DNA of 7,239 bases from Clostridiales bacterium (GTDB lineage: Bacteria; Bacillota; Clostridia; Tissierellales; Dethiosulfatibacteraceae), in assembly GCA_003446975.1 (NCBI GenBank), contig DMAP01000323.1, positions 1 to 7,239 on the forward strand, in the 5' to 3' direction. A model generated the notes under the pieces. That model worked only from the letters and a program-made list of their open reading frames with translations, did no database searches and had not been told where the DNA came from. Numbering within the stretch: the stretch's first letter is position 1; every line of letters starts with the position of its first letter. Positions 1 to 5,953 of this stretch are shown piece by piece. The position numbers and the translations under genes are program-made.

Positions 1-375
1 AAATTCCTTAAGGACGTAGGCTTAGTGCAAGGTAAACCTTATTTGCAGTTCGTTCTGGGTATCAATGGCGCTTTAGGTTCAGCAGTAGAAGACTTGAATA
101 TGATGAAGCAGACAGCTGACAGATTGTTTGGTGTTGGTGGATATGAATGGTCTGCCTTTGGTGCTGGAAAAGCCGAATTCCCAATTTGTACACAAAACCT
201 GTTTTTAGGCGGGCATGTGAGGGTTGGTATGGAAGACAACTTGTATCTTGGAAAAGGCATCATGGCAAAAAATAACGGTGAGTTGGTTGAAAAAATGGTC
301 AGAATCATGGGAGAATTTGATTTCGAGCCCGCAACTCCAGATGAAGCCAGAGAGATGCTAGGAATAAAAAAATAA
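1..375 (+). CDS. Beta-keto acid cleavage enzyme (BKACE, DUF849), 3' part
   Basis: The reading frame is open from base 1, so the gene starts before the window; the 124 codons seen are roughly the C-terminal 40% of a family protein of about 270-300 residues. BKACE enzymes are Zn-dependent TIM-barrel proteins that condense a 3-keto acid with acetyl-CoA to give acetoacetate and a new acyl-CoA; the founding member, Kce, acts on 3-keto-5-aminohexanoate in lysine fermentation. The hallmark GGHVRVGMEDN is at window codons 70-80. Its Arg74, Glu78 and Asp79 match Kce Arg226, Glu230 (zinc ligand) and Asp231. The His ligands lie in the missing N-terminal part. The GTG at base 25 is an internal Val, not a start. 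The gene is followed after 12 nt by a dehydrogenase gene, suggesting one transcript. The family is confident; the substrate is not, as DUF849 members act on many beta-keto acids. Confidence 0.93.
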   Translation, partial: KFLKDVGLVQGKPYLQFVLGINGALGSAVEDLNMMKQTADRLFGVGGYEWSAFGAGKAEFPICTQNLFLGGHVRVGMEDNLYLGKGIMAKNNGELVEKMVRIMGEFDFEPATPDEAREMLGIKK

Positions 376-387
376 AGGAGGATTCAA

Positions 388-1407
388 ATGAGAGTAGCTA
401 TTATGGGTGTTGGCTCATTGGGAACTATAATCGGCGCGTATGCCGCTAAAGCCGGATTTGAAATTGATCTCATCGATGCAAACGCTGAGCATGTAAAAGC
501 TTTGAACGAAAAAGGTGCGACAGTGATAGGAACTGTAGAATTTAATCATCCTGTCAGAGCAATCACACCTGAAGAAATGGAAGGTACATATGATTTAGTT
601 TTCTACATCGTGAAGCAGACTTATAATGATGTTGCATTAAAACAGTTATTACCACACCTAGGACCAGAAAGCGCTGTTTTGACACTACAGAATGGTGTCC
701 CTGAACCTGAGGTGGCGGCAATAGTCGGTGAGAAGAGAACAATGGGTGGTACAGTCGGTTGGGGGGCTACATGGACCGGACCTGGCGTATCTGAATTGAC
801 TTCTGATCCTAATAATATGAGTTTTGAAATTGGAGAGCTTAACGGCAAAATAACTGACAGATTAATGAAAGCAAGAGATATACTTGAGAGCATGTGTCAT
901 GTTGAAGTAATGGAAAACTTGATGGGAATTAGATGGACCAAGCTTCTGGTAAATGCTACCTTTAGTGGCATGTCCGCATGCCTCGGTTGTACATTTGGTG
1001 ATATTTTGGATAATCCAAAAGCAATGGATTGCGTCAAACATATCGCCAATGAAACTATTAAACTAGGTAAGGCTGCAAATATCAAGATGGAACCGATGCA
1101 TGGTTTTGATCTTGGTGGATTATTGTCATTTGAGACTAGAGCGGAAATGGATAGCAAAGACCCTATCTACAATAAAATGTGGGGTCCGCACAGAAAGCTA
1201 AAGGCAAGTATGCTTCAAGACCTGGAAAAGGGTCGTAAAACTGAAATCGGCGCGATAAATGGAGTTGTATGTGACTTCGGGGACAAATATGGTATTGAAA
1301 CACCAGTTAATGATCAGGTTGTGGAAATTGTTAGAGGTATTGAAACAGGTAAGTACAATTACGTTTTCGATAACCTGGATCTATTCAAGGTACCTGAAGT
1401 CAAATAA
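388..1407 (+). CDS. Ketopantoate reductase-family (ApbA/PanE-like) dehydrogenase
   Basis: A 339-residue NAD(P)-dependent oxidoreductase of the ketopantoate reductase fold. The N-terminal Rossmann motif GVGSLG is at residues 7-12. The family's catalytic and substrate residues appear in order: Asn102 in LQNG, Lys185 in WTKLLVNA, then Ser274, Glu286 and Asn291 in the C-terminal helical domain. These match E. coli PanE Asn98, Lys176, Ser244 and Glu256. Asp30 ends the second beta strand, where NADPH-using PanE has Arg31; this suggests NAD(H) and an oxidative, catabolic direction. The protein is longer than E. coli PanE (about 300 residues), mostly around residues 235-270. The ATG follows AGGAGG (376-381) by 6 nt. 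Being directly behind a BKACE gene, it may oxidise a hydroxy acid to the keto acid BKACE cleaves; this is inference. A role in pantothenate synthesis is less likely, with no pan genes nearby. Confidence 0.88.
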   Translation: MRVAIMGVGSLGTIIGAYAAKAGFEIDLIDANAEHVKALNEKGATVIGTVEFNHPVRAITPEEMEGTYDLVFYIVKQTYNDVALKQLLPHLGPESAVLTLQNGVPEPEVAAIVGEKRTMGGTVGWGATWTGPGVSELTSDPNNMSFEIGELNGKITDRLMKARDILESMCHVEVMENLMGIRWTKLLVNATFSGMSACLGCTFGDILDNPKAMDCVKHIANETIKLGKAANIKMEPMHGFDLGGLLSFETRAEMDSKDPIYNKMWGPHRKLKASMLQDLEKGRKTEIGAINGVVCDFGDKYGIETPVNDQVVEIVRGIETGKYNYVFDNLDLFKVPEVK

Positions 1408-1443
1408 CGATCAAATGTATAATATGCTATGTAGTATTTAGAT

Positions 1444-1476
1444 AACAACTCCGATAAAATCGGAGTTGTTTCTTTT
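1444..1476 (+). terminator. Intrinsic terminator of the BKACE-dehydrogenase operon
   Basis: A perfect 11-bp inverted repeat, AACAACTCCGA (1444-1454) and TCGGAGTTGTT (1460-1470), with a 5-nt loop, is followed by TCTTTT. It starts 36 nt after the dehydrogenase stop codon and before the fur promoter, so it closes the first operon. Confidence 0.93.
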
Positions 1477-1506
1477 AATTGAAATTTACCAGCAGTACAG
1501 CAATCG

Positions 1507-1535
1507 TTGACAACCTTTTCTCTTTATATTAAAAT
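1507..1535 (+). promoter_or_regulatory. SigA-type promoter of the fur-family gene
   Basis: A consensus -35 TTGACA (1507-1512) and a near-consensus -10 TAAAAT (1530-1535) are separated by the optimal 17 nt. Transcription would start near 1542, leaving a leader of about 68 nt before the ATG at 1610. It lies just after the terminator of the upstream operon, so the regulator is probably transcribed alone. Confidence 0.8.
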
Positions 1536-1539
1536 GACA

Positions 1540-1554
1540 TTGTACTTATTATAA
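1540..1554 (+). promoter_or_regulatory. Candidate PerR/Fur-type operator
   Basis: The 15-mer TTGTACTTATTATAA matches the Bacillus subtilis PerR box TTATAATnATTATAA at 12 of 14 defined positions, with a perfect right half. It begins 5 nt after the -10 and covers the expected transcription start, where a bound repressor would block transcription. As the gene it controls encodes a PerR-like protein, autoregulation is the simplest reading. Such AT-rich matches can occur by chance in AT-rich DNA; the position is what makes it credible. Confidence 0.55.
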
Positions 1555-1609
1555 ATTTACTCTTATTATTGAATTTGATTTCAAAATATGTTGGAAAGAA
1601 GGAAATCTC

Positions 1610-2023
1610 ATGAATACATTGTTTCAGGATTTGACTAACCTGTTGGCACAAAATGACATCAGACCCTCTTACCAAAGAATTAAGATTTTAGAGTATCTTC
1701 ACAACAATCATACACACCCAACAGCAGATGATATTTTTCATGCTCTAGTACCTGAAATACCAACTCTATCTAAGTCCACAATCTACAATACTCTTGATCT
1801 TTTTATCAATAACAATTTGGTGAAACTAATAAGTATTGAAGACACAGAAGCCAGATATGACATCTTAACCAATAACCATGGTCATTTTAAATGTATGTCA
1901 TGTGGTGAGATCTACAATTTCAGCATTGATATCGATAGCATTACGATTGACGAACTAGATGATTTTTTAATAAATGATAAAAATGTTTATTTCAAAGGTG
2001 TTTGCCCTAAATGTAAACATTGA
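1610..2023 (+). CDS. Fur-family metalloregulator, PerR-like
   Basis: A 137-residue DNA-binding regulator close in length to B. subtilis PerR (145). The N-terminal winged helix (about 1-80) carries HPTADDIF at 36-43 and a recognition helix STIYNTLDLF at 56-65. The C-terminal dimer domain has two CxxC pairs, Cys95/Cys98 and Cys132/Cys135, forming the structural Zn site. PerR sensing-site ligands are seen as His36, Asp84, His90 and His92 (His37, Asp85, His91 and His93 in B. subtilis). The fifth, Asp104, is Asn103 here. PerR-type proteins repress peroxide-defence and metal genes until Fe-catalysed histidine oxidation releases them. The altered ligand makes peroxide sensing uncertain, so another metal-responsive role is possible. 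The ATG has AAGGAA at 1599-1604. It has its own promoter and operator-like box and converges on the GNAT gene. Confidence 0.9.
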   Translation: MNTLFQDLTNLLAQNDIRPSYQRIKILEYLHNNHTHPTADDIFHALVPEIPTLSKSTIYNTLDLFINNNLVKLISIEDTEARYDILTNNHGHFKCMSCGEIYNFSIDIDSITIDELDDFLINDKNVYFKGVCPKCKH

Positions 2024-2030
2024 AATAGTT

Positions 2031-2067
2031 TGAAAAAGAAAATGAATGCTGACTAATCAATCAGCAT
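2031..2067 (-). terminator. Probable terminator after the GNAT gene
   Basis: On the minus strand a 7-bp stem (ATGCTGA/TCAGCAT, 2046-2052 with 2061-2067) and 8-nt loop overlap the GNAT stop codon and are followed by the T-rich TCATTTTCTTTTTC. The plus-strand side has no U-tract, so it would serve mainly the minus-strand operon. The stem is short and the T-run interrupted, so the call is moderate. Confidence 0.5.
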
Positions 2068-2586
2068 CCCCATCATTATTGAATCATAGAACTCGTTACC
2101 GATCAGCATATCTCTTCTGACCGCCCCTTCCACTTCAAATCCTGTTTTCTTATATAAATTCAACGCTCTGACATTATCAGATCTTACATAGAGATTAATC
2201 TTTCTAATAATAGCGGTTTGCTTACTCCATCCAACCATATAATCGATCATCTTTTCACCTATCCCTTTTCCCCAGTAGGCTTTAATGACGCTGATTCCCA
2301 TTTCACCAACATGTCTAAATCTTGGCTTTATGCCTCCAGCCATGGAGGCAGTACCTATTATGCGCTCACCATGCATTACCAAGGCCATCAATGAATTGTC
2401 CTGATTGTATGAATTCTCTAAAAATGTCTCTTCTTTCTCAAGTGTGATGTTCAATTCCCCAATACCAAAAGAAAGAAAATCGGATTCTTGTGCTATTTTG
2501 TCGAGATAATCAATCAAAGCCTTTGCATCGGTTTTGGTGGCTTCTCTTATAATAAATTCCATATTATCGATGTAAAATTTCTCCAT
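2053..2586 (-). CDS. GNAT-family N-acetyltransferase
   Basis: A 177-residue GCN5-related acetyltransferase, predicted to move an acetyl group from acetyl-CoA to an amine; the acceptor is unknown. The acetyl-CoA-binding motif A runs about 97-113, with the pyrophosphate loop in YWGKGIG (104-110). Motif B, NVRALNLYKKTGF, lies at 138-150, and RIIGTA at 75-80 is the usual central strand. The layout resembles cytosolic RimJ/RimL-like members. I chose the ATG at 2586, because GGAG (2595-2598) lies 8 nt before it. An in-frame TTG at 2604 would add six residues and overlap the previous stop as TTGA, but has no ribosome binding site. It is the last gene of a tight group with the DUF6054-like and M29 genes, 14 nt after the former. 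A role in modifying amino acids or peptides released by the aminopeptidase is possible but only inferred. Confidence 0.9.
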   Translation of the reverse strand: MEKFYIDNMEFIIREATKTDAKALIDYLDKIAQESDFLSFGIGELNITLEKEETFLENSYNQDNSLMALVMHGERIIGTASMAGGIKPRFRHVGEMGISVIKAYWGKGIGEKMIDYMVGWSKQTAIIRKINLYVRSDNVRALNLYKKTGFEVEGAVRRDMLIGNEFYDSIMMGMLID

Positions 2587-2594
2587 CCTTAGGT

Positions 2595-2598
2595 CTCC
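2595..2598 (-). promoter_or_regulatory. Ribosome binding site deciding the GNAT start
   Basis: GGAG on the minus strand, 8 nt before the ATG at 2586, supports that start over the in-frame TTG at 2604, which is preceded by AT-rich sequence without a purine-rich site. Confidence 0.65.
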
Positions 2599-2600
2599 AA

Positions 2601-2933
2601 TCAATACTCAATAATATAGTCTTTCAATATTCGATGGACAGAGTTCGCAAACTCATTTGAAGCTCCCCAGTCAAAACTAATAAACATACCTTGTGATGCC
2701 CCGGTTGCTATTGCTCTTACTTCGGTTCTACCTTGAACATTGTCACATATAACTGTTAGTGCAGCCCTGTTGCTATTTCGGATAAAATATTTCTCGTATA
2801 TCAAAGTGCCGATACCCTTTCCATTGTTTAAGTCTATATACTCATCATAAACAAGACTGGCTGTGTGATTCTGCTTAATGATTCTAAGAGTCTCCTCAGG
2901 ATTGATCGTTACATTGAATGCAATTTTGCTCAT
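2601..2933 (-). CDS. Small DUF6054-like protein of unknown function
   Basis: A 110-residue soluble protein without signal peptide, membrane segment or cysteine cluster (its only Cys is Cys63). I recognise it as resembling the DUF6054 family of small Firmicute proteins, from YEKYFIRNSNRAALTV at 46-61 and FDWGASNEFANSV at 87-99; this is from memory and has not been searched. No biochemical function is known to me. The alternating pattern in the middle (about 40-90) suggests a beta-rich fold, ended by a helix at about 91-106. Its ATG overlaps the stop of the M29 aminopeptidase gene by one base (TAATG), which points to translational coupling and matched expression. The GNAT gene starts 14 nt after its stop. 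A role tied to the aminopeptidase is plausible from this packing only. Confidence 0.8.
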   Translation of the reverse strand: MSKIAFNVTINPEETLRIIKQNHTASLVYDEYIDLNNGKGIGTLIYEKYFIRNSNRAALTVICDNVQGRTEVRAIATGASQGMFISFDWGASNEFANSVHRILKDYIIEY

Positions 2934-4168
2934 TAATCAGTTCCTCCAATGACAAAATTCCCTTTGGAGAACACCTGAACATGACTGCCATGCCTTGTCA
3001 CGCCAACTATTTCCAAATCCTTAGTGCCTATCATGAAATCAACATGAATCAATGAATCATTGACTCCTGCCATTCTTAGGTCATCTAGACTCATACTGGA
3101 ACCTTCCTTTAAACATGTGGGATATGCCTTTCCCAACGCTAGATGGCATGAAGCATTCTCATCATAAAGTGTGTTGTAGAATAGAATTCCTTGGTTGGAT
3201 ATTGGAGAATCATGAGGTACCAAGGCAACCTCTCCAAGCCTTTTAGATCCCTCATCCGTTTCCAACAACTCTCTTAAGGTATCCACTCCATTGTTGGCTC
3301 CAAAATTGATAACCAAGCCATCTTTGAATTCAAACCACAGATTTTCGATTAGATTCCCGTTGTAATTAAGTGGCATTGAACTATAAACCTTACCATTGAC
3401 ACCAAGCATGTGAGGGACTGTGAAAACCTCTTCAGTTGGCATATTGGCAATAAACAACTGCCCCTCCGGTCCTTCATCGCCACCTCCAAACCATATATGA
3501 CCCTCTGGCAAATCAATTGTCAAGTCGGTACCTAACTTGTTGGTGAAGTGTAATGATTTGAAATTGTTATTGTTTAAAAAATCCATTCTGTTGTTCAGGT
3601 CTTTTTGGTGTTGATGCCAAGCATCAACCGGATTATCCATATCAACCCGAACTGATTTTAGAATTGCATTCCATAAAGATTCCATTGCTTCTTCATTTTC
3701 CGCGTATGGAAAAACCTTTTTGGCCCAGGCCAAAGTTGGGATTGAAGCCACACACCAGACATTCAAATTGCTCATCATCCTTGAACGCCAAAAGATCAAT
3801 GCTTGATTCATGGCTTTGTTCTGTCTGCTGATGCGCTTGGGGTTAACATCTTTCATCAACTCTGGATCAGATGCTGAAATAGTCAAAAAAGCGGCGTTCA
3901 TCTTTGAGTAGTCTGTAAAAAACATCTTCATCCATTCAGGAACTTCGTCAAAAACTTCATCTGATGCCATGTCATACCTTATTTTTGTTGATTTCTCGTC
4001 AAGCCATCTTACTACCACTTCTCGAGCGCCAGCTTCATAAGCCTTGACGGTCAAAATCCTTGTGAAATCTGCTGTCTCAATTGGTGAACTAATCACAAGA
4101 GTTTGGTTTTTCTGTATGTTTATGCCTACTTTTATCAGCAATTCTGCGTACTTCTCAATTCTATGCAT
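2933..4168 (-). CDS. M29-family metallo-aminopeptidase
   Basis: A 411-residue cytosolic aminopeptidase of family M29 (AmpS/PepS/AmpT type), full length for the family. These dimeric enzymes bind two divalent metal ions (Zn, Co or Mn) and remove N-terminal residues from peptides. All six family metal-site residues can be placed: Glu247 in MPTEEVFT, Glu313 in LGEVALVPHD, His342 and Tyr349 in CHLALGKAY, and His375 and Asp377 in HVDF. They correspond to Glu250, Glu316, His345, Tyr352, His376 and Asp378 of Thermus AmpT. The ATG has a near-perfect GAGGAGGT site 5 nt upstream (core 4174-4179). The gene starts 43 nt after the LRAT-like gene with no clear promoter or terminator between, and its stop overlaps the DUF6054-like start. 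In a peptide- or amino acid-fermenting anaerobe it would supply free amino acids from peptides. Confidence 0.95.
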   Translation of the reverse strand: MHRIEKYAELLIKVGINIQKNQTLVISSPIETADFTRILTVKAYEAGAREVVVRWLDEKSTKIRYDMASDEVFDEVPEWMKMFFTDYSKMNAAFLTISASDPELMKDVNPKRISRQNKAMNQALIFWRSRMMSNLNVWCVASIPTLAWAKKVFPYAENEEAMESLWNAILKSVRVDMDNPVDAWHQHQKDLNNRMDFLNNNNFKSLHFTNKLGTDLTIDLPEGHIWFGGGDEGPEGQLFIANMPTEEVFTVPHMLGVNGKVYSSMPLNYNGNLIENLWFEFKDGLVINFGANNGVDTLRELLETDEGSKRLGEVALVPHDSPISNQGILFYNTLYDENASCHLALGKAYPTCLKEGSSMSLDDLRMAGVNDSLIHVDFMIGTKDLEIVGVTRHGSHVQVFSKGNFVIGGTD

Positions 4169-4211
4169 TTGAACCTCCTCAGTTAATCATTTGATTCATA
4201 CTACACACTAC

Positions 4212-4697
4212 TTAAACTAATGCTGAAATAATTTTTCTCTTCAAAGCGCTTGAAGCTGAATAAATGTTTCTGTAAGTTGTAACACTCGCCTGTTGAGACA
4301 TTTTCCTCTGGTCCGTTCCACACCATACAGCGAAGTGCTCACAATTGTTCTTGGTCAGATGGTAGCCGTCAAAATCACTTCCAACAAGAACCTTGGCTCT
4401 TTCGATTATCTCATCTCTCGTGAATTTCACATCAATAACCTCATCTATCTCTATTTCACCACCAGCTTTTAAGAATTCAGATAGTGGAACCTGACTTATA
4501 ACTCCTAGATTCAGCTTCAATATACTAGGGCAATAAAAATGAATGATTTCGTTATTGTCTATCATAATACCGTAATGCCTGTATAACACAAATCTGGCTA
4601 TCAATTTATCCACCCAGGTGCTTTCTTCATTTAGCCTGTTACTTATATCTTTAAACCATGAAGGTTTTCGTTCCACATACACTATACGACCTGTCAT
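4212..4697 (-). CDS. LRAT-domain, permuted papain-fold (NlpC/P60 superfamily) protein
   Basis: A 161-residue protein with the lecithin:retinol acyltransferase (LRAT) signature. YRHYGIMID (39-47) supplies His41, IIHFYCP (51-57) supplies the second His53, and NNCEHFAVWC (117-126) supplies the nucleophile Cys119 within NCEHF. His before Cys is the circularly permuted order of LRAT-type proteins, opposite to classical NlpC/P60 peptidases. The family includes acyltransferases, phospholipase-like enzymes and thiol hydrolases, so an acyl-enzyme mechanism is likely but the substrate is unknown. No signal peptide is visible, so it is probably cytosolic; the tail (about 146-161) could touch membrane. 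The ATG has GAGG (4707-4710) 9 nt upstream, and no better in-frame start lies further up. It heads the minus-strand group that continues with the M29 gene, behind a promoter with an adjoining palindrome. Retinoid chemistry is not implied. Confidence 0.85.
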   Translation of the reverse strand: MTGRIVYVERKPSWFKDISNRLNEESTWVDKLIARFVLYRHYGIMIDNNEIIHFYCPSILKLNLGVISQVPLSEFLKAGGEIEIDEVIDVKFTRDEIIERAKVLVGSDFDGYHLTKNNCEHFAVWCGTDQRKMSQQASVTTYRNIYSASSALKRKIISALV

Positions 4698-4745
4698 ATT
4701 TGAATTCCTCTGTCCATTTAAATTTGCTTGTTTATTAATACCGTT

Positions 4746-4761
4746 TATACAAGCTTGTGTA
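4746..4761 (-). promoter_or_regulatory. Palindromic operator candidate for the LRAT-led operon
   Basis: TATACAAGCTTGTGTA is a 16-bp palindrome with one mismatched pair around a perfect 10-bp core, ACAAGCTTGT. It touches the -10 hexamer and covers the predicted start point, a typical place for a repressor site. No regulator in the window is an obvious owner; it does not resemble a PerR/Fur box. Confidence 0.4.
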
Positions 4762-4789
4762 TTATATCCCTTTGATCAACAAAAGAAAA
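4761..4789 (-). promoter_or_regulatory. Promoter candidate for the LRAT-led operon
   Basis: On the minus strand a perfect -10 TATAAT (4766 to 4761) lies 17 nt from a poor -35, TTTTCT (4789 to 4784). Transcription would begin near 4754, about 57 nt before the LRAT start. The weak -35 suggests low or activator-dependent expression. No terminator is visible between the DUF975 stop and this site, so readthrough from the right is also possible. Confidence 0.5.
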
Positions 4790-4804
4790 GAGTTTTACAT
4801 ATTT

Positions 4805-5443
4805 TTAATCCGCTATATAGTCAGTTGAGGTTATACGTCTATAAAAATTTAGCTTGGACATCTGATAATAAGGAGCCAGATAAAGAAATCCCAATCCAAA
4901 TGTTATTATTGATAGGAAAAACCAACCTATGAATGATAAGAAAAAGATAAAGAAATCCATTTTATTGCCATTCATGATTCCTGATGAAACCTGAATCGCC
5001 TCCATAAAAGTTAAATCAGGATTTTCAGCCATCAGATAATATCCCATGGAATAGCGTATTGCAGCTATGATACCTGGGACAACTAGCAGAAATGTCCATA
5101 AAAGAATGAAAATTCCAGATACCAAGTGAAATAAAAATGTTCTTTTAAAATCACTGAATCCTTCAAATATAACACTGATATTCACGTTTTCAGTTTTCTC
5201 AAGCTTCATATAGAAATAAGCTGCTCCCAGTGACAACGGCCCCGACAAAATCAGGCTCAATAAATTGCCAAATTGAAGAAAACTGAAATAGAAACCTGTT
5301 CTGACTGATTCTGATGCGTTTTGTTGTGTGAATGCATCGGTGAGAATCCATATGATTATAGTCACCGCAATGGCTTTTCCCCAATTGCCTTCAAGCATTT
5401 TTTTAGCTTCTTCCTTTATGTAATTTCTGTTATATGAATCCAT
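4805..5443 (-). CDS. DUF975-family integral membrane protein
   Basis: A 212-residue multi-pass membrane protein of unknown function, common in Firmicutes. The amphipathic N-terminus has the typical KKMLEGNWGKAI (14-25). Hydrophobic segments lie at about 24-38, 56-78, 104-135 and 162-190. The strongest family mark is VVPGIIAAIRYSM at 121-133, followed by AENPDLTFMEAI (139-150) and FIGWFFLSIITFGLGFLYLAPY at 171-192. I chose the ATG at 5443, because GGAGG (5451-5455) lies 7 nt upstream. The in-frame ATG at 5482 would add 13 residues, overlap the previous gene and has no ribosome binding site. It follows the C_GCAxxG_C_C gene by 16 nt, so the two are almost certainly co-transcribed. The family has no established function; a link to redox or metal handling is suggested only by its neighbours. 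Confidence 0.9.
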   Translation of the reverse strand: MDSYNRNYIKEEAKKMLEGNWGKAIAVTIIIWILTDAFTQQNASESVRTGFYFSFLQFGNLLSLILSGPLSLGAAYFYMKLEKTENVNISVIFEGFSDFKRTFLFHLVSGIFILLWTFLLVVPGIIAAIRYSMGYYLMAENPDLTFMEAIQVSSGIMNGNKMDFFIFFLSFIGWFFLSIITFGLGFLYLAPYYQMSKLNFYRRITSTDYIAD

Positions 5444-5450
5444 ATTGATT

Positions 5451-5455
5451 CCTCC
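5451..5455 (-). promoter_or_regulatory. Ribosome binding site deciding the DUF975 start
   Basis: GGAGG on the minus strand, 7 nt before the ATG at 5443, falls in the gap after the upstream stop codon. It argues against the in-frame ATG at 5482, which lies inside the upstream gene and has no such site. Confidence 0.75.
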
Positions 5456-5459
5456 ATTA

Positions 5460-5891
5460 TCAAAGTTTTTTTCCTTGATCATTATTTTTATGATCGAGAA
5501 TCATCTCTTCAAGAATCTCATTTGAATATCTAACAACCACGTCACACTTCGTAATATCATCCCTATAAATCTCTTTTAACTTAGTGCAATTGTCTGTTCC
5601 TAGTTTATCAACAAATTTGTTGAAAAATTCATTTGCCATTTCTTTGGTTTTTAGGTTTTCATGTGCTTTGTCATTTACGAACATAACACCCAAAACAGCC
5701 AATGCACCAGTAAGTGCGCCACAAACGCTCCCCACTCCCATTCCCCCTCCAAAAGCAGCCATGGTTCTAAATGTCTCTTTTGACAGATTGAGGCTATATA
5801 TATCATTAGCCGCCTTAATCGTTGCCTCGGCACAGTTGAAGTTATGGGTTTGACTATAGTAAATGACTGCTTTTTCCGCTAAACTATTCAT
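5460..5891 (-). CDS. C_GCAxxG_C_C family (CGCAxxGCC) cysteine protein
   Basis: A 143-residue protein with the spaced cysteines that name this family. Cys20 is in FNCAEA (18-23), Cys57 is in the glycine-rich FGGGMGVGSVCGALTGAL (47-64), and Cys102 and Cys116 lie in the C-terminal half. The set suggests a redox-active or metal-binding site, but I know of no settled biochemical function. The glycine-rich hydrophobic stretch at 47-72 could pass for a membrane segment, but its conserved pattern is part of the soluble fold. No signal peptide is visible. The ATG has AGGAGGAG directly upstream. It starts 62 nt after the ZIP transporter stop, with no terminator between, and ends 16 nt before the DUF975 gene. 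Such proteins are frequent in anaerobes; a redox role coupled to metal uptake is only a guess from context. Confidence 0.87.
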   Translation of the reverse strand: MNSLAEKAVIYYSQTHNFNCAEATIKAANDIYSLNLSKETFRTMAAFGGGMGVGSVCGALTGALAVLGVMFVNDKAHENLKTKEMANEFFNKFVDKLGTDNCTKLKEIYRDDITKCDVVVRYSNEILEEMILDHKNNDQGKKL

Positions 5892-5953
5892 GGCATCTCC
5901 TCCTATTTTTATAGTCTAAACGTATTAACTAATAATAAATGTAAACGAATGCA

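Noticed and set aside
1259..1441. Plus-strand 60-codon frame overlapping the dehydrogenase 3' end.
   Set aside because: It is an out-of-frame shadow within a conserved domain, without a ribosome binding site.
4618..4932. Plus-strand 104-codon frame across the LRAT/DUF975 gap.
   Set aside because: It is antisense to the ends of two well-supported genes, has no ribosome binding site or family resemblance, and covers the minus-strand promoter region.
5917..5947. Direct repeat TAAACG (5917-5922 and 5942-5947) before the C_GCAxxG_C_C gene.
   Set aside because: Six bases repeated once in AT-rich DNA is expected by chance, and the spacing matches no known operator.
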